Shown here piece by piece: positions 1-11,049 of a DNA stretch of 64,000 nucleotides. The translations under genes were made by a program, and so were the position numbers. The stretch spans positions 62,001 through 126,000 of the forward strand of contig NZ_JACVQB010000002.1 of NCBI RefSeq assembly GCF_018881575.1, written 5' to 3'. Positions within the stretch are counted from its first letter, which is position 1, and each line of letters begins with the position of its first letter. Source of the DNA: Polynucleobacter sp. UK-Kesae-W10 (GTDB taxonomy: Bacteria; Pseudomonadota; Gammaproteobacteria; Burkholderiales; Burkholderiaceae). The notes below the pieces were generated by a model that saw only the letters and a program-made list of their open reading frames with translations, was not told the origin of the DNA and did not search any database.

Positions 1-823
1 CCCCACGCAATAGTGACCCAGCTTGGGGAATGGATAGCTTGCCAGCTGTATCGAGTACTTTGCTACGAACCGCATCATCGAGTAAAGACAAGATATCTTG
101 GTTTAACTCCAAGTCTTGCTTTGCTGCAGAGGCGCTGAGCACCACCTGGAAGCCACGCTGTACAAGATTGCTAATGAGGGCTTGCCAGTGCGCAAGTGGC
201 CAGCGCTTATACGCTGTTAGTGGACCTGGATGAATGACGACATAAGGTTGCGTTAAGGCGCTGGCAATCACTGGTGTAAGCGGCTCGCCAATTGGAGGGG
301 TGACCTCAATCGGTTTTGAAAATAATGCCTGTGGATTTTTGAAGAACACCTCTAAGAGGCGCAATTTTTCTGCAATCACGTGCTGAGCAAAATAATCGAC
401 ATCAACTGTATGCATGGAAATCCATTTTTTCCAGGCATTTTGTTTGTCTGCTTTGCTATGACCCTTACCCTGCGGGTGTCCGCCTAATACGCCAACGCGC
501 CTAAAGGCCGCAATCAGACTATACAAATAAGCGCGGTCACTTGGTTGGGTGACAAAAGCGAGGTCATAGCGTTGAAACAGGCGATTGAATAGCGATAGAT
601 ATTCGCCGAACTTGGGTCGATCTGAGCTTTCAATTATTTGGGCGATGTCCGGATTGCCCTTGAGCATATCGAGCTTTCCCTTGTAGCCTAAAAAATGAAA
701 TTCTGCATCCGGCCACAATTCTCGGGCCTTGCTAATCAAGGGGGTGGTCACTAAGACGTCACCAATTTGCCGAGTGGCAATAAACAATACTTTTTTAGGC
801 TTTAAAGAAGAGAACGCTTTCAT
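1..823 (-). CDS. Glycosyltransferase family 9 (heptosyltransferase-like), C-terminus outside window
   Basis: Partial gene read from an ATG at 823 and still open at base 1, about 274 residues visible. The start MKAFSSLKPKKVLFIATRQ leads into IGDVLVTTPLI, the N-terminal Rossmann start of ADP-heptose:LPS heptosyltransferases. Around residue 198 it has HPGPLTAYKRWPL, resembling the nucleotide-sugar motif of family GT9. Members transfer heptose or related sugars to lipid A-core on the inner face of the cytoplasmic membrane; the exact acceptor cannot be told. It is the third gene of a minus-strand set of glycosyltransferases and starts 6 bp after the preceding stop, which supports LPS or glycan assembly. 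Confidence 0.85.
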   Translation of the reverse strand, partial: MKAFSSLKPKKVLFIATRQIGDVLVTTPLISKARELWPDAEFHFLGYKGKLDMLKGNPDIAQIIESSDRPKFGEYLSLFNRLFQRYDLAFVTQPSDRAYLYSLIAAFRRVGVLGGHPQGKGHSKADKQNAWKKWISMHTVDVDYFAQHVIAEKLRLLEVFFKNPQALFSKPIEVTPPIGEPLTPVIASALTQPYVVIHPGPLTAYKRWPLAHWQALISNLVQRGFQVVLSASAAKQDLELNQDILSLLDDAVRSKVLDTAGKLSIPQAGSLLRG

Positions 824-829
824 GATGCT

Positions 830-1609
830 TTACATTGCCTTAGCCAAAATCTTTTCTCGTACACGACGGGCATTTTCGGCAGCATTGCTTTGATCGTGGA
901 TTTTGTGGAAAAGGTGAAAGACCTCTGTGGCCCATGAGCCAGACTTACGTTGAATACCGTGGCGCTGCAAGCGAAAGACAAAATCGGCATCTTCATGCCC
1001 CCAGCCCGTCATGGTTTCATCAAATCCCTCAATCATCTGGGCATCCGATTTCCAGCAGGCCATATTGCAACCTTTAATGCGTCGCCAAACAAACTTTTTG
1101 TAATCACGCCATGAGCCATTGCCCAGTTTGATTTTGATAGGCCAGTACTTATTGATGCCGCCACGAATGCGCTCTCTCAAAAGGCTAGCGTCAAATCGGG
1201 CGAAGTCCCAATGGGGCCATGTGAAGAGTTCATGTGTCAAAGTTTCATTTAGGAGCACTCTGCTGCCGGTGACGAGGTAATTTTTTTGCGCTAGTGCGCG
1301 GTGTTGCGCTACAAAATCTGGCTGAACAATGCAATCGCCATCGAGAAAAATAAGATAGTCCCCTTGAGTGCTAGCAATTGCTTGATTCAAAATTTTAGTT
1401 TTCCGAAATCCTTGGTCATCTTGCCAAAGGTGGGTGATGGCAATTGGGTGGGTAGCACGAATGTGCTCGATGAGTTCTTTGGTTTGCTTAGTAGATCCAT
1501 CATCCGCAATAATGATTTCAAAATCACGGTCAGTTTGTGTGGCGAGAGACTCTAGAGAAAGCTTTAGCGCTTGTGGCCAGTTATAGGTGGCCAACAAAAT
1601 CGAAATCAT
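830..1609 (-). CDS. Glycosyltransferase family 2
   Basis: The 259-residue protein opens with [20 protein letters not shown], then IIADDGST and FLDGDCI, the nucleotide-sugar and DxD-type metal-binding motifs of inverting GT-A family 2 enzymes. Near residue 195 GFDETMTGWGHEDADFVFRL matches the C-terminal galactosyltransferase-type acceptor motif (Glyco_transf_7C-like) found in many polysaccharide transferases. No membrane segment is evident, so it is probably a peripheral cytoplasmic enzyme. Its ATG overlaps the stop of the upstream glycosyltransferase by 4 bp, showing translational coupling. Donor and acceptor sugars are not predictable. Confidence 0.88.
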   Translation of the reverse strand: MISILLATYNWPQALKLSLESLATQTDRDFEIIIADDGSTKQTKELIEHIRATHPIAITHLWQDDQGFRKTKILNQAIASTQGDYLIFLDGDCIVQPDFVAQHRALAQKNYLVTGSRVLLNETLTHELFTWPHWDFARFDASLLRERIRGGINKYWPIKIKLGNGSWRDYKKFVWRRIKGCNMACWKSDAQMIEGFDETMTGWGHEDADFVFRLQRHGIQRKSGSWATEVFHLFHKIHDQSNAAENARRVREKILAKAM

Positions 1610-2367
1610 TTACGCACTTCCTGATTGAGGTGCCACAGCTTGATATAGCGATAGTAAGTGCCTTGACCATTGGAGATGGCTAGGGCAAATCCTTGTGGAC
1701 CATCTAAAAATCCTGCTCGCAAGATGTAGGTTCGAAAAAAGGCCCAGGCGCCATGTATTACCGCTTTGAAGGGGCTACTGTTTTTGCCTTTAGCAAACGC
1801 TTGCTGTGCAGATGCCGTTGAGTAACGATCTAATTTCTGGAGCACTTGGGAGTAATTCATAAAGCTGTAATGCAGCATCGGATTTTCGAGTTTAGCAACC
1901 GGACCCTGGGGAATCAGTCGCTCGTGCACTAAGTCATCCGAGAAGCGTGCAGTCCCGCGTTTAAAAAGACGGTCAACGTAATCGGGGCTCCAGCCAGAAT
2001 GGCGGATAAAGCGACCGCAATACCAAGAAAGGCGTGGGATCGCAAAGCAATCTATCTGGGCGCTGTGGTGAATGGCGGTCAAAATCTCCGATCTGAGGGC
2101 GGGGGTCAGTCTTTCATCGGCATCGAGGGATAAGACCCATTCGCCTGTTGCCAGGTCTAAGGCGCGGTTTTTCTGGGGGCCAAACCCCGGCCAATCGGCG
2201 GGCTGGGCAATCGTTGCGCCATGTTTTTGGGCGATCTCCAGGGTGCGGTCGGTGCTGTTCGTATCGACCACGATGATCTGCTGGGCCAGCCCCTCTAGAG
2301 AGGCTAGACAATCGTCCAAATTGGCCTCTTCGTTGCGGGTGATGAGTATGACGGATAAGGTGGGCAT
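1606..2367 (-). CDS. Glycosyltransferase family 2, WaaE/KdtX-like LPS core glucosyltransferase
   Basis: The 253-residue GT-A enzyme begins [20 protein letters not shown], followed by [22 protein letters not shown] and [12 protein letters not shown]. This layout is typical of the WaaE/KdtX group, which adds beta-1,4-glucose to inner-core LPS heptose, and of close relatives. It is first of the three glycosyltransferases on this strand. Its start codon lies only 10 bp from the msbA start on the other strand, so promoters for both must lie inside the opposite coding sequence. Linkage to msbA (lipid A-core flippase) supports an LPS role. Substrate assignment is by family resemblance only. Confidence 0.85.
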   Translation of the reverse strand: MPTLSVILITRNEEANLDDCLASLEGLAQQIIVVDTNSTDRTLEIAQKHGATIAQPADWPGFGPQKNRALDLATGEWVLSLDADERLTPALRSEILTAIHHSAQIDCFAIPRLSWYCGRFIRHSGWSPDYVDRLFKRGTARFSDDLVHERLIPQGPVAKLENPMLHYSFMNYSQVLQKLDRYSTASAQQAFAKGKNSSPFKAVIHGAWAFFRTYILRAGFLDGPQGFALAISNGQGTYYRYIKLWHLNQEVRK

Positions 2368-2377
2368 AATTCATTAT

Positions 2378-4141
2378 ATGAATGCTCAAGACCGTTATGC
2401 CTTAAATCGCCTAATCGCCTATCTCAAGCCCCATATTGGCCTCATTATCGGCTCATTATTGGCCATGGCCTTAGTGGCTGGGGCTGAAACCTCTATTCCG
2501 GCACTCATGAAGCCTTTATTGGACCGAGGCTTCACTGGGCAGCTTAATAGCAAGCTATGGCAAATCCCCGTCTTTTTGGTGGGTTTGGCTTTGGTGCGGA
2601 GTTTGGCGCAGTTTTTATCTAACTATTTACTCACTCGGGTGATTAACGCAGTGCTCCTGAAATTACGCGAGCAAATGTTTCAAACCTTGCTCCATGCTGG
2701 CAGCGCATTTTTTCAGAAAAACTCAGCCTCCAAGTTAATTAATGCAGTGGTCTTTGAGGTAAATAATGTCCTATCCATTATGGGCGGAATGCTCATTAGC
2801 TTGGTGCGGGATTCGCTCACGGTGGTTGGACTGATGGGCTACTTAATTTATCTGAACTGGAAACTCACTCTCGTGGTGTTACTCATTTTTCCAGTGATTG
2901 CTTTTGTCATGAGTAAGGTCAATCGTCGCTTGCGTTCACTCAATCGCGAGCAGCAAAATTTAACGAGTGAGCTTGCTTATATCGTGGAAGAGTCCGCCGC
3001 AGGTTTTAAGATTGTCAAAGTCCATGGCGCCGAGGAATATGAAATTGGCCGCTTTATGGAGAAGGCGGAGCGCCTGCGTCAGTTTGCTCTGAAGTCTGCA
3101 GTAGCAGGCGGCCTGAATCAGCCGATCACCCAGCTCATCGCTTCAATGGCCTTGTCGATTGTGCTAGTGATTGCCTTAATGCAGTCTGCTACTGAAGGCA
3201 CTACGGTTGGAGGTTTCGCAGCTTTTATCACTGCCATGATGTTGGTGATTTCGCCTCTAAAGCATTTGGCAGATATTAACCAGCCTTTACAGCGTGGCTT
3301 AACTGCAGCAGAAATGATTTTTGATTTAATGGATCAACCCTTCGAGGAGGATGAAGATCGTAGGCTCAATATGAAACCGCTGGATCATGCCAAAGGCGCT
3401 ATTCGTTTTGAGAATGTCGGTTTTTCATATCAGCAAGAAGCGGGGCGCAGGGACGCACTGACTGGCGTCAACTTAGATATTCAGCCCGGTGAAGTGGTTG
3501 CTTTTGTTGGGCCTTCTGGAGGGGGTAAGTCCACTCTGGTGAATTTACTGCCACGCTTTTTCAGACCCACCAGCGGCCATATTTTTTTAGATGGAATACC
3601 TCTAGAAGAAATCGTTTTATCGGATGTCCGCAAACAAATTGCTTTTGTAAGTCAGGATGTTGTGCTGTTTAACGACACGATCGCTGCCAACGTTGCCTAT
3701 GGGGCCCTTGGGGAAGAGGGTATCGATCGAGGTCGTGTCATTGAGGCCCTGGAGGCGGCCAATCTTTCGGCTTTAATCCAAGACCTACCTGAGGGAATTG
3801 ATTCTTTGGTTGGTGATAACGGTAATCGCTTGTCTGGCGGTCAACGCCAGCGCTTAGCTATTGCTCGTGCTATCTATAAAAATGCACCTATTTTGATTTT
3901 GGATGAGGCTACCTCAGCTTTGGATTCAGAATCTGAGCGCCAGGTACAAGATGCCTTAGAGCGATTGATGGCAGGTAGAACAACGCTAGTAATCGCTCAT
4001 CGTCTCTCAACGATTGAACATGCTGACCGCATTGTGGTTTTAGAGCATGGGCGGGTAGTTGAAAATGGCTCTCACGAGGAATTAATCAAGCGGGATGGCT
4101 TGTATGCCAATCTGCATCGAATTCAGTTCTCGAATGCTTAG
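2378..4141 (+). CDS. msbA: Lipid A export ABC transporter permease/ATP-binding protein MsbA
   Basis: A 587-residue half-transporter: an N-terminal six-helix ABC exporter domain (about residues 20-310) followed by an ATPase domain. Walker A is GPSGGGKST, the signature is [15 protein letters not shown], Walker B is [12 protein letters not shown], and the switch His is in VIAHRLS. It flips lipid A-core from the inner to the outer leaflet of the cytoplasmic membrane as a homodimer. The reading frame is open back to 2072, but the upstream part is antisense to the glycosyltransferase gene. The ATG at 2378 ([19 protein letters not shown]) gives the usual family length. Context with LPS glycosyltransferases agrees. 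Confidence 0.93.
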   Translation: MNAQDRYALNRLIAYLKPHIGLIIGSLLAMALVAGAETSIPALMKPLLDRGFTGQLNSKLWQIPVFLVGLALVRSLAQFLSNYLLTRVINAVLLKLREQMFQTLLHAGSAFFQKNSASKLINAVVFEVNNVLSIMGGMLISLVRDSLTVVGLMGYLIYLNWKLTLVVLLIFPVIAFVMSKVNRRLRSLNREQQNLTSELAYIVEESAAGFKIVKVHGAEEYEIGRFMEKAERLRQFALKSAVAGGLNQPITQLIASMALSIVLVIALMQSATEGTTVGGFAAFITAMMLVISPLKHLADINQPLQRGLTAAEMIFDLMDQPFEEDEDRRLNMKPLDHAKGAIRFENVGFSYQQEAGRRDALTGVNLDIQPGEVVAFVGPSGGGKSTLVNLLPRFFRPTSGHIFLDGIPLEEIVLSDVRKQIAFVSQDVVLFNDTIAANVAYGALGEEGIDRGRVIEALEAANLSALIQDLPEGIDSLVGDNGNRLSGGQRQRLAIARAIYKNAPILILDEATSALDSESERQVQDALERLMAGRTTLVIAHRLSTIEHADRIVVLEHGRVVENGSHEELIKRDGLYANLHRIQFSNA

Positions 4142-4151
4142 AGGCTGAGTT

Positions 4152-5615
4152 TTAACTTAAAACAATATCGTATTGTTCTTGGCGGAAGCTGCCCTCTGCC
4201 TGAAGCGTAATAGGCTTACCAATAAAATCGCCTAGCTGAGCTAAGAATTGATTTTCCTCTTCCAAGAAGAGGTCGATCACATCGGGCGCAGCGACTATCC
4301 GAAACTCTCGGGGATTAAATTGGCGGTGTTCGCGCACAATCTCCCGTAGGATCTCGTAGCAAATGGTTTGAGCGGTCTTTACTTCACCTTTGCCCATGCA
4401 GGTGGCACAAGGCTCGCAAGTAATGTGGGCAAGTGACTCTCTCGTTCGTTTGCGCGTCATTTCCACCAATCCCAAAGCAGAAAATTCGCTTACAGAAGTC
4501 CGGGCATGATCACGCTCTAAATTCCGTTTGAGTTCATACAAGACCGACTCTTGATGGTCTTTGCCAATCATGTCAATAAAGTCAATGATGATGATGCCGC
4601 CTAGATTGCGTAAGCGTAACTGCCGTGCAATGGCTTGAGCAGCTTCGAGATTGGTTTTAAAAACGGTGTCATCGAGATTACGGGCACCAACATAGCTGCC
4701 CGTGTTGACATCAATAGTAGTCATCGACTCTGTTTGATCAATCATGAGGTAGCCACCAGATTTCAGATCCACTCGCCGACCTAATGCCTTATTGATCTCG
4801 GCATCTACATCAAATAAATCAAAGAGGGCGCGCTCGCCACGATGCAAGGTCAGCTTGCCCAATAAATTGGGCATATAGAGGTTGGCAAAGCCCTTGAGCC
4901 TCTCAAAATTCTCTGCAGAGTCCACTCGAATTTGCGTTGTCTCTTCGCCGGCCACATCGCGTAGGACGCGCTCGGCCAAACTTAAGTCCTGATACAGCAA
5001 GCTTGGAGCTGCATTGTGCTTGACCGCCTCGCGAATGTTCTCCCAAGTGGTGCGCAAGTAGTGCATGTCATGAACCAACTCTGTATCCGAGGCATCTTGG
5101 GCGCTCGTGCGCACAATAATTCCGCCTTTTTCATCATCAGCCATCAGGCCAGCTAAACGGGCTTTGATTGCTTCGCGCTCTTCTGGTTGGTCAATGCGTT
5201 GAGAGACACCGATATATTTCTCGGTAGCCACATCCGTGCCTGCAGGCGGCAGATAAACCAAGTTGCGGCCTGCAATACTGAGTTGGGTTGTTAGGCGTGC
5301 ACCCTTGGTACCAAGGGGATCCTTAAGCACTTGCACCAACAATGTTTGACCTTCAAAAAGTAATTTCTCAATCTGGGGCTGAGGAGTGCTTTGGGTAATA
5401 TCCGCTACGTGCATAAATGCAGTCCGCTCTAAACCAATCTCGATAAATGCCGATTGCATTCCAGGTAAGACGCGAACTACTTTTGCTAGATAGATATTGC
5501 CAACAATGCCGCGCTGACGAGTTCTCTCAATTTGCAGCTCTTGCACTGCTCCCTGCTGAATTAAAGCTACGCGCGTTTCTTGCGGAGTGATATTGATGAG
5601 GATTTCTTCATTCAT
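4152..5615 (-). CDS. rng: Ribonuclease G
   Basis: The 487-residue endoribonuclease belongs to the RNase E/G family and lacks the long RNase E scaffold tail. It has an N-terminal S1-type domain (GIVGNIYLAKVVRVLPGMQSA, residues about 36-56), the catalytic segment IIIIDFIDMIGKDHQ with metal-binding aspartates, and the zinc-link cysteines in CEPCATCMGKG. RNase G matures the 16S rRNA 5' end and degrades some mRNAs. It ends 10 bp from the end of msbA on the other strand. Its ATG overlaps the maf stop by 4 bp, and the maf-rng pairing is common in proteobacteria. Confidence 0.95.
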   Translation of the reverse strand: MNEEILINITPQETRVALIQQGAVQELQIERTRQRGIVGNIYLAKVVRVLPGMQSAFIEIGLERTAFMHVADITQSTPQPQIEKLLFEGQTLLVQVLKDPLGTKGARLTTQLSIAGRNLVYLPPAGTDVATEKYIGVSQRIDQPEEREAIKARLAGLMADDEKGGIIVRTSAQDASDTELVHDMHYLRTTWENIREAVKHNAAPSLLYQDLSLAERVLRDVAGEETTQIRVDSAENFERLKGFANLYMPNLLGKLTLHRGERALFDLFDVDAEINKALGRRVDLKSGGYLMIDQTESMTTIDVNTGSYVGARNLDDTVFKTNLEAAQAIARQLRLRNLGGIIIIDFIDMIGKDHQESVLYELKRNLERDHARTSVSEFSALGLVEMTRKRTRESLAHITCEPCATCMGKGEVKTAQTICYEILREIVREHRQFNPREFRIVAAPDVIDLFLEEENQFLAQLGDFIGKPITLQAEGSFRQEQYDIVLS

Positions 5616-6235
5616 ATGCGAATAACTTGAGCGCGATCGAGTAGTAGAGCGGTTTCATAGAGCGGAAGACCCATGATACCGCTATAACTGCCTTTGATCG
5701 AGGGGATAAAAGCACTCCCAGAACCCTGGATTCCATAGGCTCCAGCTTTACCAAAGGGTTCACCGCTCTCGATGTATACCTTAATTTGATCGGTCGACAG
5801 TTGTGCAAATTGCACTTCCGAAACCTGTACTAAGCAGTAGGGTTTTTCATTGGGCTCAATCGTCAGTGCTACTGCGCTTAAGACCTGATGGATTTTGCCG
5901 CTCAGCATTTGAAGAATGTGGGCAGCATCTGCTGCATTGCTAGGTTTACCCAAAATTTGGCCCTCAACACTGTCCGGGAGACTCACTGTAGTATCGGCGC
6001 ACAAGATCGGTGCCCATGGGAGATTCTTTTGTTTCCAGCGCTCTAAGGCGACAGTGCTTTTGGCCAAGGTCACCCGCTCAACATAAGCCCGAGCATTTTC
6101 TTGTAGCAGTGGGGTTTCAATACTTTCAGTATCTTCGCCTGGCTCTGGGAGTAGTAACTCAAAACGAGTACCGATTTGCTTTAGTAGCTCTTGGCGTCGT
6201 GGGCTTTGAGAGGCCAGGTAAATAAAGGTGTGCAC
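5612..6235 (-). CDS. maf: Maf-like nucleoside triphosphate pyrophosphatase
   Basis: The 207-residue protein carries the Maf signature IYLASQSPRRQELL at its start and CADTTVS plus ILGKPSNAADAAHIL in the middle. Maf enzymes hydrolyse non-canonical or modified nucleoside triphosphates and are linked to septum formation and house-cleaning. I chose the GTG at 6235 (protein beginning with the residues HTFIYLASQ after the start) because it sits 4 bp after the rlmH stop and fits the family N-terminus. An ATG at 6298 in the same frame would add 21 unrelated residues lying within rlmH. Confidence 0.9.
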   Translation of the reverse strand: MHTFIYLASQSPRRQELLKQIGTRFELLLPEPGEDTESIETPLLQENARAYVERVTLAKSTVALERWKQKNLPWAPILCADTTVSLPDSVEGQILGKPSNAADAAHILQMLSGKIHQVLSAVALTIEPNEKPYCLVQVSEVQFAQLSTDQIKVYIESGEPFGKAGAYGIQGSGSAFIPSIKGSYSGIMGLPLYETALLLDRAQVIRI

Positions 6236-6239
6236 AGCA

Positions 6240-6683
6240 TTACTCGCGATGATAGGGGTGACCCTGCAAAATAGTCCATGCTCGGTAGAGCTGCTCAACT
6301 AAAAGCACTCTGGCCATTGCATGCGGTAGTGTCAGGCTTGAGAGGCGCCACATCGCTTGAGCATTATTTTTGAGGCTGGGATCTAAGCCATCAGCCCCAC
6401 CAATTAAAAAGGTGATGTCAAAACCTTCTTGGCGCCAATTGGCCAGCTGAGTAGCGAGGTGTTGAGTGGTCTGGTCTTTGCCGCGCTCATCGAGCGCAAT
6501 AATGCGTGACCCCTTAGGAATGGCCGCAGCGATTTTGACTGCTTCTTTGGCGGGGGTGAGGTCGGGCTTAATTTCTTTAATTTCAATGCTGCAATCGGCT
6601 GGCATACGCTTGATGTAATCGTGGGTGGCTGTTGCCACCCAATCTGGCATTTTGTGTCCAACAGAAACAATGGTTAAGCGCAT
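6240..6683 (-). CDS. rlmH: 23S rRNA (pseudouridine1915-N3)-methyltransferase RlmH
   Basis: The 147-residue SPOUT methyltransferase has the diagnostic blocks [35 protein letters not shown] and the C-terminal [14 protein letters not shown], which forms the knot and active site. It methylates pseudouridine 1915 in helix 69 of 23S rRNA on assembled 70S ribosomes. It follows rsfS, another late ribosome factor, in the same direction with a 23-bp gap. The rsfS-rlmH order is conserved in proteobacteria. Confidence 0.96.
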   Translation of the reverse strand: MRLTIVSVGHKMPDWVATATHDYIKRMPADCSIEIKEIKPDLTPAKEAVKIAAAIPKGSRIIALDERGKDQTTQHLATQLANWRQEGFDITFLIGGADGLDPSLKNNAQAMWRLSSLTLPHAMARVLLVEQLYRAWTILQGHPYHRE

Positions 6684-6706
6684 CGATTATGTAGTGCTAT
6701 GGGGTT

Positions 6707-7099
6707 TTACTCGTCTTCCTCATCTGGCTCGCTTGCTTTTGCAAGACCTTTGCTGCCGGCCAATTTCACGCGAACGGGTTTGGCGCCCCACATACCTTCA
6801 AGTTGATAGTAAGAGCGCAACATGGGTTGCAAAATATGTACGACGATATCGCCGCAATCTACTAGCACCCATTCTCCAGTTTCTAAGCCTTCAATCGAGA
6901 TGACTTCGCCACCTTTGGCATTGACTTCTTCTTTGACGGACATGGCTAAAGAGCGGGTTTGGCGATTGCTTGATCCGGTAGCAATAATCACGCGATCAAA
7001 TAACTCGCTGAGTTTGGTGGTGTCGTAGACGCGAATATCTTGCGCCTTAACATCTTCGAGGGCATCAATAATGACGCGTTGTAATTTACGTAAGTCCAT
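6707..7099 (-). CDS. rsfS: Ribosome silencing factor RsfS
   Basis: The 130-residue RsfS/Iojap protein has the core fold at residues 1-110 (DVKAQDIRVYDTTKLSELFDR, then TGSSNRQTRSLA and WVLVDCGDIVVHI) and a charged C-terminal tail. It binds ribosomal protein L14 and blocks subunit joining in starved or stationary cells. It follows nadD, the usual proteobacterial order nadD-rsfS-rlmH, with a 47-bp gap. Confidence 0.95.
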   Translation of the reverse strand: MDLRKLQRVIIDALEDVKAQDIRVYDTTKLSELFDRVIIATGSSNRQTRSLAMSVKEEVNAKGGEVISIEGLETGEWVLVDCGDIVVHILQPMLRSYYQLEGMWGAKPVRVKLAGSKGLAKASEPDEEDE

Positions 7100-7146
7100 G
7101 GTTTCCGAGCAATATTTCTAAAGAGTTGAGGGTGATCTTAGCTTGA

Positions 7147-7832
7147 TTACTGATACAAGCCCAGATTTGTAATGATTTCTAGGGTATGAGACGGTATTTG
7201 CTCGGATCCAATCGTGTGGCGAGCGGGGGTTTTGAGGTGTTGACGTAATGCCGTGGAGGAAAGATCCACAGCAAGACTTTCATCAATGTAGATGAGGCCA
7301 GAAGTGTCAGTTTCAAGGGCGCTTGCATCTTTTGTCTGATGTTTTGCGAGGTATTGTGCAAGTACAGGCGTTAATTGTTGCTCTAGTGCATGATTTGGGC
7401 GGCTCGCAACAGCGAAATTGAGATAGTTGCTTAATTCTTGCCAGTCATGCCAGCTTGGTAGCGCTAGAAGCGAATCAGCACCCATCAACCAGATCAGACT
7501 GGCATCTGACCCAAAACGCGCTCTGAGGGCTTTAGCGGTATCAATGGCATAACTTGGTCCTGCGCGATCAATCTCGATGCGATCAATGCCTACTTGAGTG
7601 GGAATCTTGAGATACAACATTGCACGAGCCAAATCAATTCCAGCAGCCTCTGTTAATTGCAGGCGAATAGCCGCTGGGGTGATACCACTTCCTTTTTGCC
7701 ATGGCTCACCACTGGGAATGAGTAACAAGGCATCGAGGTGCAATATCTTGGCAAAATGAATCGCTAACTTGAGGTGACCCACGTGGGGTGGATCAAAGGT
7801 GCCACCTAAAATACCGATTTTTTGACGAGTGC

Positions 7833-7845
<13 letters not shown>
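7147..7845 (-). CDS. nadD: Nicotinate-nucleotide adenylyltransferase
   Basis: The 232-residue nucleotidyltransferase starts with the family block [19 protein letters not shown], which binds ATP through its HxGH element, and ends with the ISSTxxR-type segment [11 protein letters not shown]. It converts nicotinate mononucleotide plus ATP to deamido-NAD in NAD synthesis. The ATG at 7845 overlaps the last 13 bp of hemF, so the two are probably cotranscribed and coupled. It is a little longer than E. coli NadD. Confidence 0.95.
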
Positions 7846-8765
<920 letters not shown>

Positions 8766-8779
8766 GGGGCTCTAGACTC

Positions 8780-10057
8780 TTATTTAATTGCGCGATAGCC
8801 AATATCTTTGCGGTATTGCATGCCATCAAACTGAATTTTGGCAATCGCATCGTAGGCTTTTTGTTGGGCACCACGAACGGTGTCTGCTAAACCGACAACG
8901 CACATGACGCGACCGCCGGAAGTGACGAGCTTGTCATCCTGTAATTTAGTGCCAGCATGAAAGGTCAACTGATCCTCGGTGTCTGCAGGAATGCCGGTGA
9001 TGACATCACCATTGCGTGGAGTATCAGGGTAGTTATGAGCAGCCAAGACAACGCCTAATGCGGTGCGGCGGTCCCACTCTAGCTCCACTTCATTGAGCTT
9101 GCCATCCACTGCATGATCAAGGGCATTCACCAGATCGCTGCGTAAACGCGCCATGATCGGTTGTGTCTCGGGATCACCCATGCGGCAGTTGAATTCCAGT
9201 GTTTTAATTTTTCCGTCTGGCGCAATCATGAGGCCCGCATACAAAAATCCGGTATAGGGCAGGCCGTCCGCTTCCATGCCCTTGACGGTAGGCATGATGA
9301 CTTCGCGCAGGGCGCGCGCATGAATTTCTGGGGTGACTACTGGAGCAGGGGAGTAGGCTCCCATACCGCCGGTATTGGGGCCTTGATCAGCATCCAATAA
9401 ACGCTTGTGATCTTGACTCGTTGCTAACGCAAGAACATGTTTGCCATCGACCAACACGATGAAGCTGGCTTCTTCGCCAGTGAGGAATTCTTCAATCACC
9501 ACACGGGCACCTGCGTTACCTAATTTATTGTCAGCCAACATCATGTCTACGGCAGCATGTGCCTCAGCCAGATTCACGGCCACAACGACGCCTTTACCAG
9601 CAGCTAAGCCATCAGCCTTAATGACAATCGGCGCACCCTTTGAATCAATGTAGGCATGCGCTTCGAGTGCATTTGAAAAAGTTTGGTAATCCGCAGTTGG
9701 AATGCCATGGCGCTTCATGAATGCTTTTGAGAAATCTTTGGATGACTCTAATTGGGCTGCCAATTGTGTTGGTCCAAAAATACGTAATCCATTGTTACGG
9801 AAAACATCCACAATACCCGCAGCGAGAGGGGCTTCTGGTCCAACAACGGTTAAGTGAATCTTTTCACGCTTAGCAAAGTCAGCTAATTCTTGTAAGCCAG
9901 TAATGGGTAAATTTTCAATGCCAGCAGCAGCTTGTTTGGCAGTAGCAGTCCCACCGTTTCCGGGGGCAACATATACGGTTTGTACTTGAGGGGATTGAGC
10001 TAGCTTCCATGCTAGAGCATGTTCGCGTCCGCCAGAGCCGATAAGAAGAATTTTCAT
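8780..10057 (-). CDS. purD: Phosphoribosylamine-glycine ligase
   Basis: The 425-residue ATP-grasp enzyme has MKILLIGSGGREHALAWKLA at the N-terminus, the ATP-grasp region IVIKADGLAAGKGVVVA near residue 145, and the PurD signature FNCRMGDPETQPIM near residue 290. It catalyses the second step of purine synthesis, forming glycinamide ribonucleotide. It follows yebC after a 21-bp gap. Confidence 0.97.
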   Translation of the reverse strand: MKILLIGSGGREHALAWKLAQSPQVQTVYVAPGNGGTATAKQAAAGIENLPITGLQELADFAKREKIHLTVVGPEAPLAAGIVDVFRNNGLRIFGPTQLAAQLESSKDFSKAFMKRHGIPTADYQTFSNALEAHAYIDSKGAPIVIKADGLAAGKGVVVAVNLAEAHAAVDMMLADNKLGNAGARVVIEEFLTGEEASFIVLVDGKHVLALATSQDHKRLLDADQGPNTGGMGAYSPAPVVTPEIHARALREVIMPTVKGMEADGLPYTGFLYAGLMIAPDGKIKTLEFNCRMGDPETQPIMARLRSDLVNALDHAVDGKLNEVELEWDRRTALGVVLAAHNYPDTPRNGDVITGIPADTEDQLTFHAGTKLQDDKLVTSGGRVMCVVGLADTVRGAQQKAYDAIAKIQFDGMQYRKDIGYRAIK

Positions 10058-10078
10058 AGTAAAGGTGATAAAGGAATA

Positions 10079-10798
10079 TTAAAGAGCCGCGTTGGTAAAG
10101 ACATCTTGAACGTCATCTAAGTTCTCAAGCGCATCGAGTAATTTCTGCATGCTTTCGGCTTGCTCACCCTCAAGGGTAATTTCTGTTTCAGGACGCATCG
10201 CTACCGTAGCCAGTTCAGCTTTTAGGCCAGCTTGGTTGATAGCATCTTGTACTTTTGAAAAGTCAGGTACCGGTGTGAGCACTTCAAACGAACCATCATC
10301 GTGTGCAATCACATCATCGGCACCAGCATCTAGTGCAACTTCCATGAGCTGATCTTCATTGGTGCCTGGTGCAAATAACATCTGTCCACAGTGCTTGAAG
10401 AGGAATGCAACAGAACCTTCTGTTCCCATATTGCCGCCATTTTTATTAAATGCATGGCGTACTTCTGCCACGGTGCGAGTGCGGTTGTCTGTTAGGCAAT
10501 CCACAATCACAGCAGCACCATTGACGCCGTAACCCTCATAACGAATTTCTTCGTAATTAACGCCTTCAAGAGAGCCTGTGCCGCGCTGAATTGCTCTTTG
10601 TACGTTGTCATTGGGCATATTGGCATCTTTTGCCTTATCAATGGCTAAACGTAAACGTGGATTTGCAGTCAGATCGCCGCCGCCCATTTTGGCAGCAACG
10701 GTAATTTCTTTAATCAGTTTGGTCCAAATCTTGCCGCGTTTTTCGTCTTGACGACCTTTGCGGTGCTGAATATTGGCCCATTTCGAGTGGCCGGCCAT
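10079..10798 (-). CDS. yebC: YebC/PmpR-family protein
   Basis: The 239-residue protein begins [20 protein letters not shown] and contains [29 protein letters not shown] and the acidic C-terminus, all hallmarks of the TACO1/YebC family. Members were described as DNA-binding regulators and, for some, as translation factors relieving ribosome stalling; which applies here cannot be seen. It heads the minus-strand run leading into purD. Confidence 0.95.
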   Translation of the reverse strand: MAGHSKWANIQHRKGRQDEKRGKIWTKLIKEITVAAKMGGGDLTANPRLRLAIDKAKDANMPNDNVQRAIQRGTGSLEGVNYEEIRYEGYGVNGAAVIVDCLTDNRTRTVAEVRHAFNKNGGNMGTEGSVAFLFKHCGQMLFAPGTNEDQLMEVALDAGADDVIAHDDGSFEVLTPVPDFSKVQDAINQAGLKAELATVAMRPETEITLEGEQAESMQKLLDALENLDDVQDVFTNAAL

Positions 10799-10951
10799 AC
10801 GGGTAAGTCCTTTTAATAATTTGGCTGTAAGAGGCTATTTTAAGGGGTTCTAGAGCAAAGGGAGGGGGTTGCTGAGCAATTTTTGTTACACTCTCATGTC
10901 TTAGCAGTAACAAAGCATCAAAATTAAGCAGAATTTCCACTGCAAACACCT

Positions 10952-11036
10952 GCCTCGGTGATGGAATTGGTAGACGTGCCGGACTCAAAATCCGGTGCCG
11001 CAAGGCGTGGCGGTTCGAGTCCGCCCCGAGGCACCA
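10952..11036 (+). tRNA. tRNA-Leu (anticodon CAA)
   Basis: An 85-base tRNA with encoded CCA. The acceptor arms GCCTCGG (10952-10958) and CCGAGGC (11026-11032) pair fully, with discriminator A at 11033 and CCA at 11034-11036. The anticodon stem CCGGA/TCCGG encloses the loop CTCAAAA, giving anticodon CAA, which reads UUG. The long variable arm (TGCCGCAAGGCGT region) and the T-arm GGCGGTTCGAGTCCGCC are typical of leucine tRNAs. No integrase or repeated attachment sequence is visible next to it. Confidence 0.97.
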
Positions 11037-11049
11037 CTCTTTTCCCGTT

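Noticed and set aside
2072..2377. N-terminal extension of msbA
   Set aside because: It is antisense to the glycosyltransferase gene. The ATG at 2378 gives the normal MsbA start and length.
4149..4163. GTTTTAA-C-TTAAAAC palindrome between msbA and rng
   Set aside because: It is AT-only in the stem apart from the ends, has almost no loop, and includes the rng stop codon. It is too weak to call a terminator.
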